Source of the DNA: Paenibacillus harenae DSM 16969
Lineage (GTDB): Bacteria; Bacillota; Bacilli; Paenibacillales; Paenibacillaceae
Assembly (NCBI RefSeq): GCF_000422465.1
Contig: NZ_KE383842.1
Location: forward strand, 351,040-415,039
Direction of reading: 5' to 3'
Length of the DNA stretch: 64,000 nt
In this document: positions 43,240 through 52,730 of the stretch, in pieces
How the letters are laid out: every line of letters starts with the position of its first letter
Position numbering within the stretch: the first letter of the stretch is position 1
Notes under the pieces: generated by a model
Seen by the model: the letters and a program-made list of their open reading frames with translations, nothing else
The model's database searches: none
Told to the model about the DNA's origin: nothing
Made by a program: the position numbers and the translations under genes

Positions 43240-43786
43240 CCACATGCCCATCAAGTTCTATATCCCAAAATGGGAAAACAGGCTATCCTTTCTATATCAA
43301 GCATAATTCCATAGAAAGGATGGTTTTCCATGAATTCTACTCCACTTTCTATCAGCAAAGAAATGCAATTACTAGCTCAACAGCTTCAACAGCATTTTTC
43401 TTCTACCCAACTTGAAGAGCTCGCAAGAAAAGCAGGATTCGTCCAACGAAAAAGCAAATATACTGCGCAGGATTTGGTTTCCTTATGTGTCTTTTTAAAT
43501 GATCATGTATCGATGTGCTTCTCCAATTCTATCGGATGATTGAAAAGAATGGACGTAAGTCACATCGGTATGAGAAGAAAACCGTATTTGACATTCTAGG
43601 TGTAGTCTATGAGTGTAGACAAAAATCTCGACCTGCTGCCTAGAAATTTGAAATATCAAAAAAATGAAGCAGCGAAGGCTTATTTAAGTCTGTACAAAAT
43701 CCAGTTCTATGCTAATTGCTTGGTTCAAATGAAGAACAGTAGTATTTGTTCCTTTTTTTTTATCTTAGCTTGATGGGCATGGGGCA
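43240..43786. mobile_element. Deleted IS4-type element, MITE-like
   Basis: About 0.55 kb between inverted ends CACATGCCCATCAAGTT (43241 on) and its near complement AGCTTGATGGGCATGG (43768 on). It retains only the first and last parts of a transposase gene. It could be mobilised in trans by a full-length relative. Confidence 0.65.
43330..43641 (+). pseudogene. IS4-type transposase, internal deletion
   Basis: The first ~60 codons (SKEMQLLAQQLQQHFSS, RKAGFVQRKSKYTAQDLVSL) are a typical IS4-family N-terminus. After 43510 the frame shifts into [19 protein letters not shown] and [12 protein letters not shown], the typical C-terminus. About 300 codons of the middle, including the DDE core, are missing. 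Confidence 0.65.
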
Positions 43787-44064
43787 GCTGCCAAGAAATT
43801 TGCAATTAGAGGCTTTATTTAAGGGAGTTAAAAACGTGAACGAGCTGCAGAGCCTCCTCGGTCAGAGGGCTCTGCAGTATCCGAACAATTGGCCGTTCTG
43901 CGCAATAAAGTGATCCGTAACGAGTCATAATTAATAAACAAAGGTGTCCGTAAGAAAGACAAAGGAACGCCTTGCCCGTTTTTGTGTTTCCTAAACACGT
44001 CCTGGCCCTAGTGGTTTCATAGTTCGGAGAAAGTTCAAAATGTTTTTTGAGCTTTTCTTAGCAA

Positions 44065-44131
44065 TGTAAGACAGTCTGTAAGACGTTGTGTAATACACAT
44101 TGTAAGACGAGTGTAATAAACATTGTAAGAC
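44065..44131. repeat. Iteron-like 12-bp direct repeats
   Basis: TGTAAGAC or a one- or two-base variant begins at 44065, 44077, 44089, 44101, 44112 and 44124, so the period is 12 bases (once 11). The array sits ~70 bases upstream of a small ORF. No CRISPR-like spacers or cas genes occur. The rest of 43787-44202 shows no coding. Confidence 0.65.
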
Positions 44132-44202
44132 ATTCTATAAAGTTTTAAAATCAACTTTTTGGAAATAATATAAGTTAAATTAGATTGAAAAGAGTTGAGT
44201 GT

Positions 44203-44478
44203 ATGTTTTTTAAGAAACTTGTTGACGGCGATGAAAAGGATTTCATTTTTGTTCAAAATAAAAACGATGAGATTTTCGAAATATCACCCGAAGACGTATT
44301 GGTAATTAGCAGTGAAAATGGAACAGAAACTGGTATGGCAGTATTTCAAACATCGAACGATATTTATTATGCTATTCACACAGAAGAGGCCACAAGGAAA
44401 TTAGCCGAAAAAATTGGTGTTCCGTTTAGAGTAACAGAACAGAAGGGGGCCGACTGTCGTGCCGGCATCGATGGATAA
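44203..44478 (+). CDS. Hypothetical protein of 91 residues
   Basis: Start ATG 44203 (AAAAGAG upstream; TTG 44185 is also in frame). The sequence is acidic and looks like a small soluble beta-alpha domain (DFIFVQNKNDEIFEISPED, then a helix EEATRKLAEKIG). I do not recognise a family. It lies directly after the iteron-like array and is AT-rich like the rest of this accessory stretch. No partner gene is evident, and 44479-44823 downstream holds only the next promoter. Confidence 0.5.
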   Translation: MFFKKLVDGDEKDFIFVQNKNDEIFEISPEDVLVISSENGTETGMAVFQTSNDIYYAIHTEEATRKLAEKIGVPFRVTEQKGADCRAGIDG

Positions 44479-44783
44479 AAAATACATAGCAAAGAAGCCC
44501 AAGGGCTGCACCTCCTCCTCTGAGCTTTTTTATTTATAGGGATATAAGATCAATGTAAGTATAAGATTCGTAGCGCGGTCGGTTCGTATGTCAAATTCGA
44601 ACTGATCGTGTTTTTTCTGTTTTCGTAAATATTGTTGCTGTTTATACAAAAATGACAGAACCGCTGAAAAGTTCAAAATTCTTGGCAATATCCAGGCTGA
44701 TTAATGGGTTCATTTGATGTATTACCTTCGCTTAAATGTAAAGGATGAACGGTTCCGCTCATTAATGGATTCATATTTTAGGT

Positions 44784-44789
44784 TATAAT
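44784..44789 (+). promoter_or_regulatory. -10 box of the ATP-grasp gene
   Basis: TATAAT 35 bases before the start codon. TTAATG at 44762-44767 is a weak -35 with 16-base spacing. A related ATTAATGGGTTCAT occurs 60 bases upstream. Confidence 0.4.
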
Positions 44790-44823
44790 AAGAGATATGA
44801 ATGTTGTTGAACAAGGAGGAAAC

Positions 44824-46077
44824 ATGAATCGTTACGATTTTTTACCGATTATTCTCGGAAGCGACGAAAATGCATATGGAAACGTAATACTCATCCATGA
44901 GTCATATCGGATCAAGCCGCTGCTGCTGTGCACACGGCTGTTAACCCCAACCATGAACAGCAAATTATTTGATCTCATTCAAATCGATCGATTTGATCAT
45001 GATAGCGTATTTCCGGGCGCTCTGCTATCTATATTGGAAAAACACGCCGCTCCGAACAGAAAACTAATCGTCATTCCTTGCTCGGATTACTATGCCGGCA
45101 TGATGTCGCGGCATTATAGCAAATTCAATGGACTTATTGGCAATCAATTTATATCCGAGGCTTTGCTTGATACGCTTGATACGAAAGATAAATTCTATAA
45201 ACTATGTGAAAAACATGGACTGTATTATCCCAAAACGATTGTTTGCGAGCAGCATGAGCGTGAAACAGCGCTGGGACAAATGGATTTTCAATTCCCAATC
45301 GTCGTAAAGCCCGAAAACAGCAATGCCTACGCGTATTTGCATTGTCATTTTGAAGGCAAAAAGAAGGTGTTTTTCTTTAACGCTAAGGATGAGTATTTAG
45401 CAATGGTCAAAAGTATGAATACATCCGATTATAAAGGAAAGTTAATTATACAGGAATTTATTCCCGGAGGGGACAGCTCGATGCGTGTCATCAATAGCTA
45501 CTCCGACGACAAAGGGAAAGTGAAAATGATGTGTCTCGGCCAGCCGGTGCTTGAGGAATATGCACCGAAAACACTCGGCAACTATGCAGCGATTATTAGT
45601 CGATCCGATATGGAAATCTATCAAAAGGTAAAGGTATTTCTTGAAGAAATCGGTTATATCGGTTTTTCCAATATCGATATGAAATATGATAGCAGAACAG
45701 GCAGATATATGATGTTCGAGATTAACCCGCGACTAGGCAGAAGCAGTTTTTTTGTCAGGGCGGCAGGACTTAACATAATAGCTGCGATGATAGATAATGT
45801 TGTCATTGGCACGGACGCAGACTGCGTATACAGTGACAAAACAGCCCTTTGGACAAATGTTCCGAAAGTCGTATTGCGAAAATATGTAACTGAACCGGAA
45901 TTATCTGCTGAAATTAAAAAGCTGTACAAACAGAAACAGGTGCTCAAAACACTTTGGTGTAAAAAGGACTTGAACCTGAAACGCATTTTAAAAGTCTCAA
46001 GGTATTATTTCGGCCATATAAATAATTACAAACGATATTATTTTAACAAGAGACAAGCAGTATCCACCGAATTGTGA
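44824..46077 (+). CDS. ATP-grasp carboxylate-amine ligase, D-aspartate ligase-like
   Basis: A 417-aa enzyme; ATG 44824 follows AAGGAGG, so GTG/ATG starts further up are rejected. Seen: the N-terminal ILGSDENAYGNVILIHES typical of D-aspartate ligase-like proteins, ATP-binding FPIVVKPENSNAY and IIQEFIPGGDSSM, and the metal-binding MFEINPRLGRSS. Known relatives join D-aspartate to the peptidoglycan side chain or make other amide bonds in cell-surface polymers. No surface gene adjoins, so the substrate stays open. The gene is AT-rich compared with the sugar loci, which suggests transfer. Confidence 0.7.
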   Translation: MNRYDFLPIILGSDENAYGNVILIHESYRIKPLLLCTRLLTPTMNSKLFDLIQIDRFDHDSVFPGALLSILEKHAAPNRKLIVIPCSDYYAGMMSRHYSKFNGLIGNQFISEALLDTLDTKDKFYKLCEKHGLYYPKTIVCEQHERETALGQMDFQFPIVVKPENSNAYAYLHCHFEGKKKVFFFNAKDEYLAMVKSMNTSDYKGKLIIQEFIPGGDSSMRVINSYSDDKGKVKMMCLGQPVLEEYAPKTLGNYAAIISRSDMEIYQKVKVFLEEIGYIGFSNIDMKYDSRTGRYMMFEINPRLGRSSFFVRAAGLNIIAAMIDNVVIGTDADCVYSDKTALWTNVPKVVLRKYVTEPELSAEIKKLYKQKQVLKTLWCKKDLNLKRILKVSRYYFGHINNYKRYYFNKRQAVSTEL

Positions 46078-46173
46078 GGATAGGTACTTATCAAAATTGA
46101 TAGATATGTGGTTTTTAGTGAATTCCAGTTGAATGTGATGATAGATTGAAATTACTTTGTTATTTAATTGTAA

Positions 46174-46350
46174 ATGACCGAAAAGCATAGCGAAGTGGAG
46201 AATAGAACGAATGTGATAATGCAGGAACTAGATGAACGCGACAAAGTCTATGTAAAGAGATTGCAGGCTGCGCTTCAAGGGAAGCGGCTTTCTTTTTCTC
46301 TTGGTACTGGCTGCCAAGATGATTCCGGACCAGGATACATTTATCCCTAA
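46174..46350 (+). CDS. Doubtful 58-residue ORF
   Basis: The frame MTEKHSEVENRTN... has a plausible charged helical N-terminus (MQELDERDKVYVKRLQAAL) but no ribosome site, and its tail looks random. It could be a gene remnant. Nothing else is seen between 46078 and 46600. Confidence 0.2.
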   Translation: MTEKHSEVENRTNVIMQELDERDKVYVKRLQAALQGKRLSFSLGTGCQDDSGPGYIYP

Positions 46351-46602
46351 ATTTCCGACGATCAAACAATTAGGGTATTGTAACCTTATATCATTCTGTT
46401 CTTTATTTGGAATTACAATGAATTTTTTTGGCCGCTCATTGTAACCAAATAGATGAACTAAAACGTCGGCGACTTGGTTAGTCAGGTGGTTTATTTCACT
46501 ATTTTCGTCGATATTTTTGTAAGCGTCAAACTCTCCCCACCGTTGAATCGAGCAAACGCTATGAGATAATCCTCCTCAGAAGCAAAAAAGAGAGGATTAT
46601 TC

Positions 46603-46671
46603 TATGGGCAGAGATGAGATTCAAATGAAATGGGAAGCGCGTATCCAGGCATTCCGTGTGGATAAGAAATA
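46603..46671 (+). pseudogene. Possible IS66 accessory-gene remnant
   Basis: A 22-codon frame MGRDEIQMKWEARIQAF resembles the start of IS66 TnpA-like accessory proteins and stops at once. IS66 transposase debris at 47.5 kb supports this weak call. Confidence 0.25.
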
Positions 46672-46743
46672 GGTCTTGCTCTTGACGTAAGGTCAACGAT
46701 TATACTTCGGGGTGCAAGACATTATTTTAGGAGGCGAAGAAAC

Positions 46744-47100
46744 GATGCGGATGAATCGATTGTTAAAAAAGACTGAACAAGGAGTAGTGGATCATTATAG
46801 CCGGTATGTTGTTGTCAGTATTCATTAGCGGGCATTTCTTCAGCATGTCCGCCTATGCATCACAACGCGAATCGTTTTCTGGGGGGCATTTGAGCATGGA
46901 AACCAAACGATTGGAAACCTTTATGGACGATTTTTTTCAACGTTTGGATGTGACGCCTTTTTACACAGGCGCGGGTGTTGTTGTTGTTCAAGACGGGGAA
47001 GTGAGGCTGCAAAAAGGGTATGGCTATATGGATACTTCTCAACAAACCCCAATTGAGCCCGATGCGGAGCATATCTCACCGGATTTCGCCGAACGGGCGG
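46744..47100 (+). pseudogene. Serine hydrolase (beta-lactamase class C-like) remnant
   Basis: Starts at ATG 46744, changes frame near 46800, then shows an export signal (ISGHFFSMSAYA) and the conserved opening TGAGVVVVQDGEVRLQKGYG of penicillin-binding-protein-like serine hydrolases. The catalytic SxxK region that should follow is absent. The frame continues into unrelated sequence up to 47162. From 47163 to 47450 only short broken frames are seen. Confidence 0.55.
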
Positions 47101-47506
47101 CACAGTTTTCGGAACGAGAGGATTTGGAGATCGAGATGACTTCACTGCTCTCGAATTTATAAGCAATGCATCGTAAAGGCGTTCCACCTGATAACTCAAA
47201 AGCGCAAGAAACCCTAATTAGACTGATGCAGATGCTGATTCTTCCGTTGGAATCCTATGTTGAGTCCAGTCGCGTGAAGTCCATCAAGTAGGAGGATTTA
47301 GAGTTGCTGTCCAATCCATTTTTATTCCCCGAATCCATATCCGCCGAAGAGGAATCTTATTTGTTCGAAGTGCTGCGACATATTGATGATTCCGTTTGGA
47401 AGGAGATCGTAAGAAAATCGGATATGTCCTGATAATTTGTTATGGGCTGATTTTCCGGCAGCACTTCTGACTCTGATAGTATCCTATGAAAACAGGAGGT
47501 TGCCTC

Positions 47507-47725
47507 ATGTCCCCAAAAGAACAGCGCCATACACCGTGGCGCGAAGGCGAGCGTGGTGTATATAGTGTGATTGATACAGCGAAGGGGAAAGGGCTCAAGC
47601 CCTATGACTCAGGTTCTCTACGAGCAATTGCCACAGCTAACTGAATTTCTCGATTCCAAGGCGCTGGAGTCTCTTATACTTTGGTCGACCACGCTACCGG
47701 CAGAATGTCGGCTGATCGGCAATCA
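47507..47725 (+). pseudogene. IS66 transposase C-terminal remnant
   Basis: GVYSVIDTAKGKGLKPY matches the IS66 TnpC C-terminal motif (YSIxETAKxNGLxPY). After a frame change it continues LYEQLPQLTEFLDSKALE. The upstream part is lost. 47726-48014 appears empty. Confidence 0.5.
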
Positions 47726-48014
47726 ATAATAGAATAAACTAATCTCGCTCCCGCCGATAGGTGGGGGCTATTTGACGCTCACAAATTTTTGTTACATCTT
47801 GCTGAGATTTATTAGCCTCTAACGCACTTTCCAGCTTACATATCCATCACTCTCCCCGATTTTCTCATCCTTTCATATATGGAATAAACGAGAGAAATTA
47901 TCCGCAGCCTTAAGAGCTTCATTATTTTTGCAGTAAGCCCGGCGCATAATTCGCTTTATAGTGATAAATAATTGTTCAGAGTACATTTTTTGCATCTGAC
48001 AAGGAGGTTATCTC

Positions 48015-48182
48015 ATGAGTAACAAAATCGAAGCGATTCGGGCCGATCAGCAAAATTTTCTGGACGAAACGGAAGACGAGGTTAAAGAAGTCGCTCAAAG
48101 CACCCAAGGCGGCGAAGCTGTAGAAGCAATAACGGCCCACATCAATAAATATGACGTAGCTGAGGAAAACGAAAAGAGTTAA
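48015..48182 (+). CDS. Small acidic protein, 55 residues
   Basis: AAGGAGG lies seven bases before ATG 48015. The product is highly charged (SNKIEAIRADQQNFLDETED, then HINKYDVAEENEKS), probably helical, and has no recognised domain. A fragment of a second frame follows to ~48330, ending VYWQLTH. The strong ribosome site makes this a real gene; function unknown. Confidence 0.5.
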   Translation: MSNKIEAIRADQQNFLDETEDEVKEVAQSTQGGEAVEAITAHINKYDVAEENEKS

Positions 48183-48364
48183 AAGTCCCGTGGATCGGAT
48201 TCACACCTTTTCTCAGCTGCTAAACAGCATTCCTGGAAAAATCAATTTGAACAGTTATCCGACATCATGCAGCAGAATTCTGATTCGCAAGCATACCAGC
48301 AAAAGGTATACTGGCAGCTCACTCATTAACATTGAAATAAAATAGATGTAGGAGGACAAGTAAT

Positions 48365-48493
48365 ATGCAAGAAAAACAAGATATTCAAGAAATGCCACAG
48401 ACGGATATCCCTGAAATCGAGCAATCTGATCTTACAGAATTTGAACAATCCACTTCACATCCAGACGATGATGACATTAGAGTTTGTGATTGA
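48365..48493 (+). CDS. Small acidic peptide, 42 residues
   Basis: AGGAGGA lies ten bases before ATG 48365. The product is rich in Glu, Asp, Gln and Thr and ends DDDDIRVCD with a single cysteine. It has no signal peptide. A peptide precursor is conceivable, but no modifying enzyme adjoins. Function unknown. Confidence 0.45.
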   Translation: MQEKQDIQEMPQTDIPEIEQSDLTEFEQSTSHPDDDDIRVCD

Positions 48494-48652
48494 ATAATTG
48501 AAGCGAAAGTTGCTCTCAGTCCGTTGAGGCGGGAATTGGAGCAACTTTCTTTTTATCAGCTAAACCGGAAATGCGTTAAGACCATATATTTCATTAGTTA
48601 ATTTAGTAAATTGTCTTGAGATTTTTTTGATGGTGGAGGTGCGAACAAGTAA

Positions 48653-49102
48653 ATGATGAGAAAAATCTTGGTAATGCTCTTGTTGTTCCTTTTTGTTTTT
48701 GGAATTTCGACGACGGATATTTACGGCGAGTCGTATGAAAAGCGGAGGGAATTGGAGCAGAAGGACACTATAAAGCCTTATAAACGCGGAGGGATTCGTT
48801 CACCCAGACGAAGCTATGATCCCGGAATCAGCCCCCCCGGTCGTACTGCTCCGACGAGACCGGACAATGCAGCTCGCAATCCTACTCCTCCAAGAACGAC
48901 TCCCGTACCTCGAACCGGATTCGGCGGGTTTTTCGGCGGAATTTTTGGGGGATTGGCACTGGGGACAATCCTGGGATCGCTTTTCAATCCGTTCGCTGGT
49001 TTTTCGCTCGGTTTTCCATTTCTTTCACTGCTAAGCTTCGCGTTATGGTTCATCGCTATTTTTGCCGTTGTTCGGATGTTTCGAAGGCGTAAAGGATATT
49101 AA
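48653..49102 (+). CDS. Small membrane protein with Pro/Arg-rich and Gly-rich parts
   Basis: A 149-aa protein. Residues 1-25 form a signal peptide or membrane helix; ~30-90 are Arg/Pro-rich (RSPRRSYDPGISPPGR). Then come a glycine hairpin (GFGGFFGGIFGGLALGTILG) and a final hydrophobic helix ending in MFRRRKGY. This layout resembles the N-terminal part of Tim44-like proteins seen in Bacillota, without the Tim44 domain. GGTGGAGGT precedes ATG 48653. Function unknown. Confidence 0.6.
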   Translation: MMRKILVMLLLFLFVFGISTTDIYGESYEKRRELEQKDTIKPYKRGGIRSPRRSYDPGISPPGRTAPTRPDNAARNPTPPRTTPVPRTGFGGFFGGIFGGLALGTILGSLFNPFAGFSLGFPFLSLLSFALWFIAIFAVVRMFRRRKGY

Positions 49103-49302
49103 TCGGAAATCCGGGTTATCAACCGGCATCTGTTCCACTTGACTTCGATCATTTTGAGAAGAATAAAAATAACGCCTCCGAATTTGGGGCGCTCTCTAGC
49201 TATAGGATAATTCAAGGGAAAGAATAAGTCTAGTTTTTTCTTGTTTTTTTCGTTATATTTTTACTGCTGCTTTCGCGGAGCGGTAAAAATGTCGTGCTTT
49301 TG

Positions 49303-49314
49303 CAGACCGGTCTG
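49303..49314. promoter_or_regulatory. Palindrome upstream of the second MFS gene
   Basis: CAGACCGGTCTG is a perfect 12-bp palindrome 24 bases before the start codon, of the type bound by TetR regulators of DHA2 exporters. No regulator gene adjoins. Confidence 0.45.
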
Positions 49315-49337
49315 TAAAGCCTGGGAGCGTTTCTGAA

Positions 49338-50468
49338 ATGACAAATGAAGCACCAAACTTTAAATTACTGACGGCCGGGTTGTTATTAGGTTTAATTCTT
49401 GCCTCGCTTGACCAGACGATCGTCTCCACCGCGATGCCGTCCATCATGGAGCAATTAGACGGATTATCGTTGTACAGCTGGGTATTCTCCGTTTATTTGT
49501 TAACCTCCACGGTATCCATACCGATCTACGGCAAGCTGGCGGATTTGTATGGACGCAAGAAAATGTATCTGATGGGCTTATCTCTCTTCCTTGCGGGATC
49601 ATTATTATGCGGACTTGCCGGAAGCATGGAGCTGCTGATCCTGTTCAGAGCCGTTCAAGGGCTCGGGGCAGGGGCGTTATTGCCGCTTGCGTTCACGATC
49701 GTGGGAGATCTGTACCCCCCTGAGAGGCGCGGTCCCCATCTGTTCAAGATACGAGCGATTGCCGCAGGCAATGTTACGGGATTTTTTATGAGCGCGGGAA
49801 TGTTCGGGGCGATTGCTTATATTCCGCTGTTTGTACAGGGAATTATTGGGGTCAGCCCTTCCGTTACGGGATATATACTTACGCCGCTTATGCTGGCGGT
49901 GGTGGTTACGACGACGTTTGGCGGCTGGCTGATGGGCAAATGGTCCTGTCGCATGATTCTCATCCCGAGTCTTGCCTTGATGGCGGCCGGCTTTCTGCTT
50001 CTCAGCCGGATGGATTCGGAAACGAGTTTATTTCAAATCGTGATCTATATGGTTATTACAGGGCTGGGAATGGGAGCCGTCTATCCGACGATCGGCACCG
50101 CCGCGCAGAGCGCTGTCGATTTCAAATTTCGGGGCGCCGCGACTTCCTCGTCGCAATTATTCCGTTCGATTGGCGGAACCGTCGGCGTCAGCGTCCTGGG
50201 CAGCCTGCTTGTCCAGCGTATGGCGTCGGGCTTGAACGAGATGGGCGGCCTTACCTTTTTGAAGGATAAACAGCTTCAAGACTTTGCCGATCCGCAGCTG
50301 CTCATGGACGCGGAAGTACGCTCGTCCCTGCCAGAAGAGGTGTTGTCGGAGCTTCAGTCCCTATTCAGCCAATCGTTGAACGGCGTGTTTTTCACCGGCT
50401 TTCTGTTTGTTTTCATCGCCCTGATTGCTTGCCTCTTTATGGGAGATGCCAGGCTGATACGCCAATAA
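49338..50468 (+). pseudogene. DHA2 MFS exporter with in-frame internal deletion
   Basis: A 376-aa frame; the family is usually 480-510 aa. The N-terminal four segments are intact (LASLDQTIVSTAMPSI, YGKLADLYGRKKMYL, QGLGAGALLPLA, PPERRG). Immediately after PPERRG the frame continues with LFKIRAIAAGNVTGFF, which in full-length relatives follows segment 8. About 110-130 residues (segments 5-8, including the antiporter motif C) are missing without a frame break. GGGAG precedes the ATG. Transport is unlikely; the protein may be expressed but inactive. Confidence 0.7.
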
Positions 50469-50565
50469 CCATGCAATCTTTAATTAAACCTCAATTTTAC
50501 TGATATGTAAATTTCATATTGCCCGATTATCCCTCATGTATGTGGAGATTAATGGGAGAGCCTTC

Positions 50566-50590
50566 ATGACTGCCTTCACGGGCAGTCATT
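50566..50590 (+). terminator. Terminator after MFS remnant
   Basis: ATGACTGCC / GGCAGTCAT stem with a short loop, then TTCGCTTATTT. The T-tail is weak. Confidence 0.5.
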
Positions 50591-50708
50591 TCGCTTATTT
50601 CCATCCATTTCCTTGGGTTTTCTTTACAGGCCGTACTTTGTAATCACTTACATCATGAACTAAGATGGGGAGGGTTTCAACAATTGATCCTGTTCGGGGG
50701 GGATTCAG

Positions 50709-52595
50709 ATTAGTAGTCCGGTCAAACGTTATTTATTATGGGCAAAACCTTACTGGTGGACAATCGGGTTTATCATCGTGCTTGGGGTCATTCAGTTTGT
50801 GGCTCCGCTGTCGACGCCGATCTACACGCAAATCTTGATTGACGATGTGCTGACAGGCAAAGGCGGCTGGGAGCTGCACCAGATGATCGGGGTTATGTCC
50901 GTTATTTTATTCCTCGGCGTCATCATCAATTTTATCCGAAACTACTGCTCGGCTTTATTGGGCAACCGCATGATGAAGGATCTCCGTGAGCAGCTATACA
51001 AGCATTTGCAGAGAATGCCGGTGAGTTTCTACGATCAGAGGCAGGTTGGCGGAATTTCCTCCCGGGTCATTCATGATATCGGCGGCGCGCAAAATCTGAT
51101 CGGCGGGGGCATCATCAATCTCGTTCTTGATTTGTTTCTGGTTTTGTTCGCGGGTTTTCTATTATTTCGGATGAATGGTTTTTTAGCGGCTTTGTCATTG
51201 GCCATCTTACCTTTCTATTATTTATCCTTTACCAATATGAATGTGCATATCCGGCTTGCATGGCGGTCCGTGCACCGGCAAATGGAGCGAATATCCGGAA
51301 CCTTGGTCGAGCGGATGGCGGGAATCCGCATCGTTCAGGCATTTAACGGGGAGAGGCAGGAGCAGGAGCGGTTCGCCAGTCAAACCAAGCGTCACTATCA
51401 TCACACGGTATATGCGCATTTGTTCTCGAATGTGCTGGGACGCCTCAGCGAGACGTTCGCGCATACCGGAGGCATCCTCATTTGGCTGGTCGGGGGGAGC
51501 ATGGTGCTCGCGGGCAAAATGACGGCAGGCGAGATTATCGCTTTTCAGATGCTGCTCGGCAATCTGTACGGCCCGATTCAACGATTCGCCGACGTGAACG
51601 TCACGATCCAGAATTCGATAACGAATATCGAGCGCATCTTTGAGGTGCTTGACGAGAAGCCGTCGATCGTCGAGTCGGAGCATGCGGTCCCCATGCCGAA
51701 ATGCAACGGGCATATCTTATTTATGAACGTTTCCTATACGTATGTGGCCCGGAACGTTCATTTTCAGCAGACCGCGGCAGGAGCGGTTAATCCGGATTTG
51801 ATCGACCGGGAAAAAGCGCCGAAGCGGTTCTTCTGGAAGCCGACGAACGTACGTCCCGAGCCGCCGGAAATTACGATCGAAGAGAGGCAGGGGATCAAGG
51901 ATATCACCTTCGAGGCTCGCTCCGGCGAGGTCATTGCTCTCGTCGGTCCGAGCGGTGCGGGCAAATCGACGCTGATCAACCTGATTCCGAGGTTCTATGA
52001 AGCGGATCAGGGAGAGGTTTTCATCGACGGGCGCGATGTCCGCGAATACCGTCTGGACGATCTCCGCAGGCATATCGCCTTGGTACTGCAGGATAATGTA
52101 CTTTTCTCCGGCTCGATCAGAGAGAATCTCGTCTATGGCCGCCCCGAGGCGTCAATGGCAGAGATCGTCGAAGCGGCGAAAGCGGCAAATGCCCATGAAT
52201 TCATTATGCAGTTTAAGGACGGCTATGAGTCCATTATCGGCGAGAGGGGGATGCGTTTGTCGGGCGGACAGAAGCAGCGGCTGGCGATTGCGCGGGCGAT
52301 TCTGAAGGATCCGAAAATACTGATTTTGGACGAAGCGACCTCCGCTCTCGATTCCGAATCAGAGGCCATGGTGACGGAAGCGTTAGAGCGGCTGATGAAG
52401 GGAAGAACGACGTTCGTCATTGCGCATCGTCTCGCTACCGTCGTCCGGGCGAATCAAATTTTAGTGATCGACAACGGGGAAATCGTGCAAAGCGGCAGTC
52501 ACCGCATGCTGCTGCGCGAAGGCGGCCTGTACCGCAAGCTTTACGAGCAGCAGTTGAAAGCGATGAAGCCGGAGGAGCTGGCGGGGTTGGCGTAG
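50709..52595 (+). CDS. ABC exporter, fused permease-ATPase (MsbA/LmrA type)
   Basis: A half-transporter, ~628 aa if read from ATT 50709. The first ATG/GTG/TTG in frame is GTG 50778, which would cut into segment 1. The in-frame upstream codons encode VKRYLLWAKPYWWTIGF, a normal start for this family, behind GGGGGGGA. Six membrane segments (~15-310) carry LYKHLQRMPVSFYDQRQVG. The ATPase has Walker A GPSGAGKST, Q-loop LVLQDNVLFSG, signature LSGGQKQR and Walker B ILILDEATSALD. A ~70-residue insert (YVARNVHFQQTAAGAV) lies just before the ATPase. Substrate unknown. Confidence 0.85.
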   Translation: MSSPVKRYLLWAKPYWWTIGFIIVLGVIQFVAPLSTPIYTQILIDDVLTGKGGWELHQMIGVMSVILFLGVIINFIRNYCSALLGNRMMKDLREQLYKHLQRMPVSFYDQRQVGGISSRVIHDIGGAQNLIGGGIINLVLDLFLVLFAGFLLFRMNGFLAALSLAILPFYYLSFTNMNVHIRLAWRSVHRQMERISGTLVERMAGIRIVQAFNGERQEQERFASQTKRHYHHTVYAHLFSNVLGRLSETFAHTGGILIWLVGGSMVLAGKMTAGEIIAFQMLLGNLYGPIQRFADVNVTIQNSITNIERIFEVLDEKPSIVESEHAVPMPKCNGHILFMNVSYTYVARNVHFQQTAAGAVNPDLIDREKAPKRFFWKPTNVRPEPPEITIEERQGIKDITFEARSGEVIALVGPSGAGKSTLINLIPRFYEADQGEVFIDGRDVREYRLDDLRRHIALVLQDNVLFSGSIRENLVYGRPEASMAEIVEAAKAANAHEFIMQFKDGYESIIGERGMRLSGGQKQRLAIARAILKDPKILILDEATSALDSESEAMVTEALERLMKGRTTFVIAHRLATVVRANQILVIDNGEIVQSGSHRMLLREGGLYRKLYEQQLKAMKPEELAGLA

Positions 52596-52730
52596 GGAAG
52601 GCCGGAGCACTCAGCGGGTTGGATTATACAGTGCAGGAAATGTAGGGCTGGCTCAAGCAAGTACAAGGCATTCGGTTGGTTGGTATTATAAAGTTGGGAA
52701 TAATCAAAATTGGAAGAAGCATGTTCAGAG

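Noticed and set aside
44065..44131. Possible CRISPR array
   Set aside because: Repeat units are 8 bases with 4-base gaps; there are no unique spacers and no cas genes.
44824..48493. Graspetide-type peptide cluster (ATP-grasp enzyme plus small acidic peptide)
   Set aside because: The two genes are over 2 kb apart with IS debris between. The enzyme looks like a D-aspartate ligase, and the peptide lacks repeated core motifs.
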